Part shown: positions 1 through 5,139 of the stretch, piece after piece
Numbering within the stretch: the stretch's first letter is position 1
How the letters are laid out: every line of letters begins with the position of its first letter
Assembly: GCA_031374125.1 (NCBI GenBank)
Contig: JANMFM010000218.1
Span: 1 to 5,139, forward strand
Length of the DNA: 5,139 bases
Source of the DNA: JAEYZS01 sp031374125
GTDB lineage: Bacteria; Bdellovibrionota; Bdellovibrionia; Bdellovibrionales; JAEYZS01
Direction of reading: 5' to 3'
Made by a program: the position numbers and the translations under genes
The notes under the pieces: generated by a model
Told to the model about the DNA's origin: nothing
The model's input: only the letters and a program-made list of their open reading frames with translations
Database searches by the model: none

Positions 1-639
1 ATGCTGGGTGAGGGCGGATATATTTACGCGCCAAAAGAATTCCTCATCCCAATTTTTGAATTCTTAAAAGAAAAGAAAATTGCAATCTGGGCCGATGAAG
101 TTCAAACCTTCACGAGAACAGGTGAATTATTCGCTTACGAAACTTTAGGCATCGGAAAATACATTGATCTATGTACAATCGCAAAGACTGCACAAGTGGC
201 CGCAACACTTTACACCGCAGAGTACAATCCCCAACCGGGATTGATTGCGGGAACGTTTGCTTCTAGCTCGGGATCTCTGGCAGCAGGAAATGAAATCTTA
301 AGAATTTTAACAGAAGAAAACTATTTAGGCCCGAACGGGAAGATTGCAAACATCCACAAAAAATTTATAGCGATGTTGAATGATTTAAATCAAACAACGT
401 GCAAAGGATTATTGCGAGATGCAGGTGGTTTAGGATTGATGATTGCAGTGACGCCACTTGATGGTAATAAAGATAGAGTAGGAAAACTGCTTCAAGTTCT
501 TTATAAAAATGGTCTTATAAGTTTTGGATGCGGAAAAGATCCATTGAGGTTGAGATTCCTGATTCCTGCGGTAATGCAAGATAAGGACATCGAGGTAGCA
601 AAGAAAATTCTAGAAAAATCTATCTTAGAGTGCGTCTGA
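1..639 (+). CDS. Class III PLP-dependent aminotransferase, C-terminal half (AstC-position; 5' end outside window)
   Basis: This is the C-terminal half (212 residues visible) of a fold-type I, class III aminotransferase of the acetylornithine/succinylornithine/4-aminobutyrate group; full members have about 400-450 residues. The ATG at position 1 is almost certainly internal, because it falls in the conserved GEGGY..P..FL segment that lies mid-protein in this family. Visible landmarks, numbered from the window edge, are the DEVQT motif at 31-35 with the cofactor-binding Asp32, RTG at 39-41, the probable Schiff-base Lys62 in TIAKTAQ, a GTF segment near 84-86 where the phosphate-contacting Thr85 is expected, and RLRFLIP at 183-189, whose Arg usually binds the substrate carboxylate. 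The loop after the lysine is unusual: the family normally has glycines there (KxLGGG) but this protein reads KTAQVA. Its place before AstA- and AstD-like genes suggests succinylornithine transamination. The family is confident; the substrate is inferred from context only. Confidence 0.85.
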   Translation: MLGEGGYIYAPKEFLIPIFEFLKEKKIAIWADEVQTFTRTGELFAYETLGIGKYIDLCTIAKTAQVAATLYTAEYNPQPGLIAGTFASSSGSLAAGNEILRILTEENYLGPNGKIANIHKKFIAMLNDLNQTTCKGLLRDAGGLGLMIAVTPLDGNKDRVGKLLQVLYKNGLISFGCGKDPLRLRFLIPAVMQDKDIEVAKKILEKSILECV

Positions 640-717
640 TTCCTAATACAGTGTCGCCTGCGAGTGGCACTGGATAACAATAACTCGTCGTGAGACGATA
701 ACTGATCCGAGGTGTTT
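640..717 (+). promoter_or_regulatory. Structured leader between the aminotransferase and astA genes
   Basis: This 78-base gap is the longest intergenic stretch inside the forward-strand gene group. It contains an imperfect hairpin (649-655 pairing with 666-672, seven pairs including one G-T, ten-base loop) and a perfect five-pair hairpin closed by a GTGA tetraloop (685-689 with 694-698). Loop bases CGAGT at 661-665 are complementary to ACTCG at 683-687, which would compete with the second hairpin or form a pseudoknot. ATAAC occurs three times (674-678, 680-684, 698-702). Neither hairpin is followed by a T-run, so they do not look like intrinsic terminators. No convincing -35/-10 pair was found. 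A regulatory role is inference; the pairings are seen directly. Confidence 0.4.
709..712 (+). promoter_or_regulatory. Shine-Dalgarno sequence that fixes the astA start
   Basis: GAGG lies five bases before the ATG at 718. An in-frame GTG at 712 could add two residues (Met-Phe), but it overlaps this ribosome binding site and has no good site of its own upstream. The ATG at 718 is therefore the preferred start. Confidence 0.7.
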
Positions 718-1737
718 ATGTCCTATATCTTAAGAAGCGTAGAAGAACGCGACGTTCGGGATTTGCAGGTGTTGAGCTCGCAATTCACGATGATCAATCT
801 TCCAAACGATCCAAAGGTGTTGGCGAGAAAAATCGAAAAGAGCCAGAACTCTTTTGCTGGCCTTATTAAGAACAATGCTGAAGCAGAATATATTTTTGTT
901 GTGGAAGACACAGAGACAGAAAGAGTTGTTGGTAGCTCTCTAATTCTTGCAAAGCATGGAACAAAAGAAGAGCCCCATTTTTATTTTAAAGTGACAAAGA
1001 AAGAGCATTTCTCTAGTGATTTGGGAATTGGATTTGTTCATCAGGTTTTAAAACTCGAAGAAGAAGCTAACGGGCCAACGGAGATAGGTGGTCTTTTGGT
1101 GGATAGCGAATATCGAAGAGATCCAGAAAAGATCGGTAAACAAATTTCTCTAGTGAGATTTTTGTTTATGGCAATGTACCCAGAAAGATTTGAATCCAAA
1201 ATTTTATGCGAACTCTCTCCTCCGCAGATGGCCCAAGGAAAGAGTGAATTCTGGGAAGCGATGGGAAGAAGATTTACCGGACTTCCGTATCAAGAGGCCG
1301 ATAAACTCAGTCATAAATATAAAGAATTTATTCATAGCTTATTTCCAAAAGAAGAAATCTACACATGTGTTCTGTCCTCTGCCGCAAGATTTGTATTGGG
1401 CAGAGTAGGCGACGAAACAAGACCTGCGCAGCACTTGCTGGAAAAATTAGGATTTAAATATTTAAACGAAGTGGATCCGTTTGACGGCGGCCCGCATTTT
1501 GGAGTTGTCACAAATGAAATTCCTCTTATTAAAAACGCAAAACACTTAGAGGTGTCTTCTCGCGACCAGGCAGAGTTTAAAAACTATGGTTTGGTTGGAT
1601 TTATGAGAGACGGGAAATTCTTAGCCAAGCACACGGCCTATCATTTGGATGGCGATCGGATCGTGTTGCCAGCGACAACTAAAGAAATTTTAAAGCTAAG
1701 CTCCAATGATAAAATTAGTTTAACTGAAATAGTATAG
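718..1737 (+). CDS. astA: Divergent arginine N-succinyltransferase family protein (AstA-like)
   Basis: From ATG 718 this encodes 339 residues, close to the roughly 340 usual for AstA, which transfers succinyl from succinyl-CoA to the alpha-amino group of arginine in the cytoplasm (first AST step). Family-like segments include an N-terminal ILRSVEERDVRDLQVL, the motif LP(N)DPKVLARKIEKSQNSFAG around 28-48, YIFVVEDTET near 58-67, LLVDSEYR at 126-133, the acyl-CoA-binding-like VRFLFMAMYPERF at 146-158, FWEAMGRRF at 178-186, IYTCVLS at 214-220 and a C-terminal RPAQHLLEKLGFKYLNEVDPFDGGP from 235. It is divergent: the region matching the His proton donor of E. coli AstA (IGxVHxxTxPA) reads LGRVGDETRPA with Gly231, and the ELRG/EMRG segment reads CELSPPQ. 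Family membership is fairly sure. Whether arginine, ornithine or something else is the acceptor is open. The astD start follows after only eight bases. Confidence 0.82.
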   Translation: MSYILRSVEERDVRDLQVLSSQFTMINLPNDPKVLARKIEKSQNSFAGLIKNNAEAEYIFVVEDTETERVVGSSLILAKHGTKEEPHFYFKVTKKEHFSSDLGIGFVHQVLKLEEEANGPTEIGGLLVDSEYRRDPEKIGKQISLVRFLFMAMYPERFESKILCELSPPQMAQGKSEFWEAMGRRFTGLPYQEADKLSHKYKEFIHSLFPKEEIYTCVLSSAARFVLGRVGDETRPAQHLLEKLGFKYLNEVDPFDGGPHFGVVTNEIPLIKNAKHLEVSSRDQAEFKNYGLVGFMRDGKFLAKHTAYHLDGDRIVLPATTKEILKLSSNDKISLTEIV

Positions 1738-1745
1738 GAAGAGTT

Positions 1746-3248
1746 ATGTCAGAGAATCTTTACCGCGGCGATTACATCAACAAAGAATTTATGATTCCAG
1801 CTAAGCCTGATGGCGAAGTGAAAGACATTTCTCCGGCAGACAAAAAAGACCTGATCATGACATTCGAATATGCTTTTGATCATGTGAATAAAGCCGTAGA
1901 GGCAGCGAAGAAGGCTTTCCCGCACTGGGCCGGGCTTTCGCTTCAAGAGCGCACACAATATCTCAATAGACTAAAAGAAATTTACACAGCCAGAAAAAAT
2001 GATTTAGCAGAAGCCATTTCAAGAGATATGGGAAAACCATTGTGGGAAGCGCTTACTGAAGCTCAGGCCATGATTGGGAAAATTGATATTACATTGAATG
2101 AATCCATGAAGCTTGTTGCAACTCAAGAATTTGAAAATGCCCTACCGGGAGTAAAGGGTGTTGTCCGCTTTAAGCCTCGCGGGGTGATGGCGGTTCTTGG
2201 GCCCTTTAATTTTCCAGGACATTTGCCTAATGGTCATATTATTCCAGCATTGATCACGGGAAACACAGTTGTATTCAAACCTTCCGAACAAACTCCTTTT
2301 GTTGGCCAGATTATGGCAGAAATGTTTCACCAAGCAGATTTTCCTCACGGTGTTTTCAACATGGTACAAGGTTTGGGAGAAACAGGCCGAAGATTGGTGG
2401 CCCATGAACTTGTGGATGGAATTCTTTTCACCGGTTCTTACGATACTGGGTTAAAAATTAAACAAGAAACAATGACTCATTACTGGAAGATTTTAGCTCT
2501 AGAAATGGGCGGAAAAAATGCTTCCCTGGTTTGGGATGATACGGATCTTGATAAGGCAATTTATGAAAATCTTCAAGCTTCGTTTTTAACTACGGGACAA
2601 AGATGTTCTTGTACAAGTCGTTTGATCCTTCATAAAAATATTTATGATCAATTTATGGATAAGTTCTATAAAGCGGCAAAAAAATTAACGATCGGTCACT
2701 GGAAGGACAACACTTTCATGGGGCCTCTTATTAATGATACAGCCGTAGAAAACTATTTAAGATTTCAAGGGATTGCTGTTAGAGAAGGAGCAGAATGCTT
2801 GATGCGAGGGAAGGCTCTCGATAAAGAGCTTAATGGCTCTTACGTCACACCAAGTATTTATTTGATTGATAAGCCTTCTGAAAAATCAGTTTACCAAAAA
2901 ACAGAAATTTTTGGCCCAAACTTAGCAGTTTATAAAACTGATGACTTTGATCAATCGTTAGAGCTGATCAACTCTACGGGCTATGGGTTGGTGACTTCGA
3001 TTTTCACTAAACAAAAAGAGCTTTATGATAAATTGAATCAGCAAGCTCGTGTAGGTTTAGTGAACTGGAATAGAGGAACTATTGGTGCAAGTTCACGCCT
3101 ACCGTTTGGTGGGATGGACAAGTCTGGCAACGATAGACCGTCGGCTCACTTTGCTGTTCAGTATTGTACGGTACCGGTAGCAAATCTGGAGGACCCAACT
3201 CCATTTGATGCGTCTAAGCTTCCTCCGGGCTTAGAGGTGATTTCTTGA
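1746..3248 (+). CDS. astD: N-succinylglutamate 5-semialdehyde dehydrogenase (AstD)
   Basis: A 500-residue aldehyde dehydrogenase superfamily protein; E. coli AstD has 492. It should oxidise N-succinylglutamate semialdehyde to N-succinylglutamate with NAD in the cytoplasm, the fourth AST step. Visible catalytic features are the GPFNFPGHLPNGH segment with oxyanion Asn155, KPSEQ with cofactor-binding Lys178, FTGS at 228-231, the general base Glu253 in LALEMGGKN, the nucleophile Cys287 in GQRCSCTSR, and Glu387 in TEIFGP. The C-terminal NWNRGTIGASS...PFGGMDKSGNDRPSA (441-467) closely follows the NWNRPTTGA...GxSGNHRPSA signature that distinguishes AstD from other aldehyde dehydrogenases. The ATG is preceded by AGGAAGAG at 1736-1743, partly inside the astA stop region, so it is tightly linked to astA. 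Its stop codon overlaps the mltG start. All catalytic residues are present and nothing looks truncated. Confidence 0.92.
   Translation: MSENLYRGDYINKEFMIPAKPDGEVKDISPADKKDLIMTFEYAFDHVNKAVEAAKKAFPHWAGLSLQERTQYLNRLKEIYTARKNDLAEAISRDMGKPLWEALTEAQAMIGKIDITLNESMKLVATQEFENALPGVKGVVRFKPRGVMAVLGPFNFPGHLPNGHIIPALITGNTVVFKPSEQTPFVGQIMAEMFHQADFPHGVFNMVQGLGETGRRLVAHELVDGILFTGSYDTGLKIKQETMTHYWKILALEMGGKNASLVWDDTDLDKAIYENLQASFLTTGQRCSCTSRLILHKNIYDQFMDKFYKAAKKLTIGHWKDNTFMGPLINDTAVENYLRFQGIAVREGAECLMRGKALDKELNGSYVTPSIYLIDKPSEKSVYQKTEIFGPNLAVYKTDDFDQSLELINSTGYGLVTSIFTKQKELYDKLNQQARVGLVNWNRGTIGASSRLPFGGMDKSGNDRPSAHFAVQYCTVPVANLEDPTPFDASKLPPGLEVIS
3234..3240 (+). promoter_or_regulatory. Shine-Dalgarno sequence supporting the TTG start of mltG
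   Basis: GAGGTGA lies inside the last codons of astD, four bases before the TTG at 3245. No ATG occurs in the mltG frame before residue 79, past the membrane segment, so this site supports the TTG as the real start. Confidence 0.65.
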
Positions 3249-4282
3249 AGTTTATCAAAATTTTGTTAGCTACAGTATTTGTAGGTGCGTTGTTTGTAAC
3301 AACGTATCTGTATTTTCAGCTGAAACCAAGATCGGGTCAGTCTGAAAAAATTCTTATTGAAGTAGAACCCGGTCCTTTTAAAAATGTGATCGATGACCTT
3401 CATGAAAAGAATGTGATCCAAAATAAGCGTCTATTCTCAATCATTGCGACTTTTACAAAAGCGGACCAAAAAATCAAAATGGGTGAGTACGAGATCACAA
3501 CAGATATGTGGCCTCACGAAATTTTAGCTATTCTTGTTAGTGGAAAGAGCGTGCAAAGATCTTTTACAGTTCAAGAGGGGTTAAATATCTTTGAAATCGC
3601 TAAAACTTTTGAGCTCAATAGAATCACTACGGCAAAGCAATTTTTAAAACTGGTTAGAGATCCTAAGTACACAGAGCAGTTGATTGGGTTCAAAGCTTCA
3701 TCGCTAGAGGGTTACTTATATCCGAATACGTATTTTTATACGAAGGGGATGAATCTAGATAAAATCATTCGCATGATGGTGGATCACTTCAACAATGTCG
3801 TGTCCGAGATTGCGCCACAACTCCAAGAAGATAAAGCTTTGCGACACAAAATGGTAATATTGGCGAGCATGATCGAAAAAGAAACCGGAGCTCCGGAAGA
3901 GCGTCCCACTATTTCATCGGTATTTTATAATCGCATGAAAAAAAATATGAAGTTTCAGTCTGATCCTACAATCATGTATGGCATTGCCGTTCAAAAGGGC
4001 TTTATGTCGAACAACATTAGAAAATCTGATATTCTTGCTAAGACTCCATACAATACGTACACAGTTCCAGCTCTTCCTATTGGGCCGATTGCAAACCCAG
4101 GAAAAGATGCGATTTTAGCGGCACTTAAACCGGAGAAGACAGAGTATTTATTTTTTGTTAGCATGAACGAAGGTAGACATTATTTCTCCAGAACCTACCA
4201 AGAGCATGATGACGCCGTAAAAAAATATCAAAAAGACCGCAGAATGCGCGAAGGCAAATCTTGGCGCAATCTCAAGAAGTAA
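3245..4282 (+). CDS. mltG: Endolytic murein transglycosylase MltG (YceG-like)
   Basis: A 345-residue inner-membrane protein of the YceG/MltG family, which cleaves nascent glycan strands in the periplasm and is thought to release them from the synthase, setting glycan length. Residues 4-24 form a single N-terminal transmembrane anchor with short basic N-terminus (MKFIK), followed by a LysM-like region (about 36-100) and the catalytic domain. Family hallmarks are EGYLYPNTYFY at 155-165, ASMIEKETG at 207-215 with the probable catalytic Glu211, FYNRM at 227-231, QSDPTIMYG at 238-246, YNTYTVPALPIGPIANPG at 269-286, and a C-terminal YLFFV...HYFSRTYQEH segment at 301-321. Length matches the E. coli protein (340). 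Translation starts at TTG 3245, overlapping the astD TGA by four bases, which suggests translational coupling. The C-terminal tail after 325 is strongly basic. The function is assigned with high confidence. Confidence 0.95.
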   Translation: MKFIKILLATVFVGALFVTTYLYFQLKPRSGQSEKILIEVEPGPFKNVIDDLHEKNVIQNKRLFSIIATFTKADQKIKMGEYEITTDMWPHEILAILVSGKSVQRSFTVQEGLNIFEIAKTFELNRITTAKQFLKLVRDPKYTEQLIGFKASSLEGYLYPNTYFYTKGMNLDKIIRMMVDHFNNVVSEIAPQLQEDKALRHKMVILASMIEKETGAPEERPTISSVFYNRMKKNMKFQSDPTIMYGIAVQKGFMSNNIRKSDILAKTPYNTYTVPALPIGPIANPGKDAILAALKPEKTEYLFFVSMNEGRHYFSRTYQEHDDAVKKYQKDRRMREGKSWRNLKK

Positions 4283-4295
4283 AAAGGAGAATAAA

Positions 4296-4661
4296 ATGGC
4301 TTCCTTCAGGTATTTAGTAAATGATGTTGAATTAGCAATCGGCTTTTATAAAAATTCCTTAGGTTTTGAATTAGAGCAACAGTTCGGTCCAGCGATGGCG
4401 ATTTTATCGAAAAATGATTTTACATTATGGCTAGCGGGCCCATCATCTTCTGCAGCTCAACCAACTCCTGATGGTAAAAAACCTCAGCCAGGTGGGTGGA
4501 ATCGATTTGTTTTGCAAGTTGATAACATTGAAAGTTTGGTAAGTAAGTTGAAGGCTGAGGGAGTAAAATTTAGGAATGAAATAGTCAAGGGACCAGGTGG
4601 CCAGCAAATTCTCTGCGAAGACCCATCTGGAAATGCAATTGAGCTGTTTCAACCAGCCTAA
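4296..4661 (+). CDS. VOC family protein (glyoxalase/bleomycin-resistance fold)
   Basis: A 121-residue cytoplasmic protein with two beta-alpha-beta-beta-beta halves of the vicinal oxygen chelate fold. The first half runs about 3-48 (RYLVNDVELAIGFYKNSLGFEL, then MAILSKNDFTLWLAGP) and the second about 67-119 (WNRFVLQVDNIESLVSKLKAEGV, then ILCEDPSGNAIELFQP), joined by a Pro/Gly-rich linker (about 50-67). Aligned by eye to E. coli glyoxalase I, only the last of four metal ligands (Glu116) is clearly kept; the others fall on Ser3, Trp45 and Arg70. It is therefore unlikely to be a glyoxalase I, and may bind a small ligand without the usual metal site. A strong AAGGAGA at 4284-4290 sits five bases before the ATG, and the gene begins 13 bases after mltG, so co-transcription is likely. 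The substrate is unknown. Confidence 0.88.
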   Translation: MASFRYLVNDVELAIGFYKNSLGFELEQQFGPAMAILSKNDFTLWLAGPSSSAAQPTPDGKKPQPGGWNRFVLQVDNIESLVSKLKAEGVKFRNEIVKGPGGQQILCEDPSGNAIELFQPA

Positions 4662-4740
4662 TTGTCGTAGCATTTCTTGGTGCAATTTTATACTTGGATC
4701 GGAAGTAGTCACGTATCAACTCTCAATGATTTTCTCCACC
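4662..4740. other. Convergent intergenic gap without a clear terminator
   Basis: This 79-base stretch separates the stop codons of the forward VOC gene and the reverse HNH gene. I looked for a bidirectional intrinsic terminator and found only weak pairings, such as AATTG at 4660-4664 with CAATT at 4683-4687 and ATCA at 4715-4718 with TGAT at 4727-4730. Neither has a GC-rich stem. No promoter or repeat is evident. Confidence 0.5.
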
Positions 4741-5139
4741 CTATCCATGTCGCTGATATTTGAATTTATTGTGGGCTTGGCATAATACCTGGAGATTTTC
4801 AGGTTGATTACTGCCGCTTTTACTTACGGACTTTATATGATCAATTTGTAAGAAATGATTCTGATTGCAGCCCGGATACTGACATTTGTAATTGGCTTTC
4901 TGAAGTAAATGGTTTTTGAGCGAGACCTTAATTTGCCTTGGGTTTTGAGATTTGGAGGGGCTGTTGTTTGTTTTATCGTATTTTTCAAGCTCTTGATCTA
5001 CCAATAAATTGAGAAGAGTTTTTACATCTGTAGTTTGATGAGATTTTAAAGCCTTTAATTTTTCTAATTTTTTATATTCTTCTTCTGAAAGATCCAAAGT
5101 TAAACGAACAGTACTTCCATTGACATACCGCTTCGCAGG
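4741..5139 (-). CDS. HNH endonuclease, C-terminal part (5' end outside window)
   Basis: The reading frame stays open to the right edge, so 132 residues of a longer protein are visible. A TTG at 5097 could be a start, but 14 further in-frame codons (PAKRYVNGSTVRLT) read on smoothly and include the first strand of a conserved-looking segment, so the gene more likely begins beyond the window. Numbering from the edge, residues 9-54 (STVRLTLDLSEEEYKKLEKL... to about LEKYDK) suggest a strand-helix-helix unit, followed by a polar linker and a C-terminal HNH domain. That domain has the zinc-type pairs Cys86-x4-Cys91 and Cys120-x2-His123, the catalytic-type Asp100-His101 in LQIDHI, and Asn115 in PENLQVLC. 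The protein ends soon after the motif, as is usual for the HNH family found in many copies in Bdellovibrio and myxobacteria (from memory). A nuclease activity is likely, its biological role unknown. Confidence 0.82.
   Translation of the reverse strand, partial: PAKRYVNGSTVRLTLDLSEEEYKKLEKLKALKSHQTTDVKTLLNLLVDQELEKYDKTNNSPSKSQNPRQIKVSLKNHLLQKANYKCQYPGCNQNHFLQIDHIKSVSKSGSNQPENLQVLCQAHNKFKYQRHG

Noticed and set aside
649..672. Hairpin after the aminotransferase stop considered as an intrinsic terminator.
   Set aside because: It has a ten-base loop, a wobble pair and no downstream T-run; the following bases are GATAACAATAAC.
712..717. GTG at 712 as the astA start.
   Set aside because: It overlaps the Shine-Dalgarno GAGG at 709-712 that is well placed for the ATG at 718, and AstA proteins begin close to the second Met.
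2142..2405. Minus-strand open frame of 87 codons inside astD.
   Set aside because: It lies wholly antisense to a clearly conserved enzyme and its product shows no family features.
3938..3945. A run of eight A within mltG that could cause programmed or mutational slippage.
   Set aside because: The frame encodes conserved MltG sequence on both sides, and A-runs are common in AT-rich lysine codons.
4690..4785. On the minus strand an alternative frame past the HNH motif reads NISDMDRVEKIIES then a stop, suggesting a frameshifted C-terminal extension.
   Set aside because: The HNH frame already ends shortly after the CxxH motif as expected for the family, no slippery sequence is present, and the alternative stretch is short.
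4597..4785. Forward open frame of 62 codons bridging the VOC gene end and the intergenic gap.
   Set aside because: It overlaps the VOC gene in another frame, has no ribosome binding site, and its protein resembles nothing recognisable.

Overview
The window is about 41% GC by eye and holds five same-strand genes (1-4661) facing a sixth, oppositely oriented gene that runs off the right edge. Codon-dense genes, short gaps and an HNH nuclease of a type I associate with predatory Bdellovibrio-like bacteria and myxobacteria suggest a Gram-negative bacterium of the Bdellovibrionota, perhaps a lower-GC Bdellovibrio relative. That placement is inference from gene content; no rRNA or other phylogenetic marker is present.

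Positions 1-3248 hold a group resembling the arginine succinyltransferase (AST) catabolic pathway. It has the C-terminal half of a class III PLP aminotransferase (in the AstC position), a divergent arginine N-succinyltransferase (AstA family) and a well-conserved succinylglutamate-semialdehyde dehydrogenase (AstD). Together they could succinylate a basic amino acid, transaminate succinylornithine and oxidise the semialdehyde to succinylglutamate. AstB (succinylarginine dihydrolase) and AstE (succinylglutamate desuccinylase) are not in the window. A 78-base gap upstream of astA contains two hairpins and repeated ATAAC words.

Positions 3245-4282 encode the membrane-anchored endolytic murein transglycosylase MltG. 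Its TTG start overlaps the astD stop codon, so the cell-wall gene appears translationally coupled to a catabolic gene. A small VOC (glyoxalase/bleomycin-resistance fold) protein follows after 13 bases with a strong ribosome binding site. All five genes could be one transcript.

Positions 4741-5139 on the minus strand carry the 3' part of an HNH endonuclease gene, convergent with the operon across a 79-base gap in which I see no clear terminator. I see no tRNA, rRNA, CRISPR array, insertion sequence or prophage signature. I do not see a clearly new system. The most interesting points are the non-canonical active-site regions of the AstA-like and aminotransferase proteins, the structured astA leader and the astD-mltG coupling.
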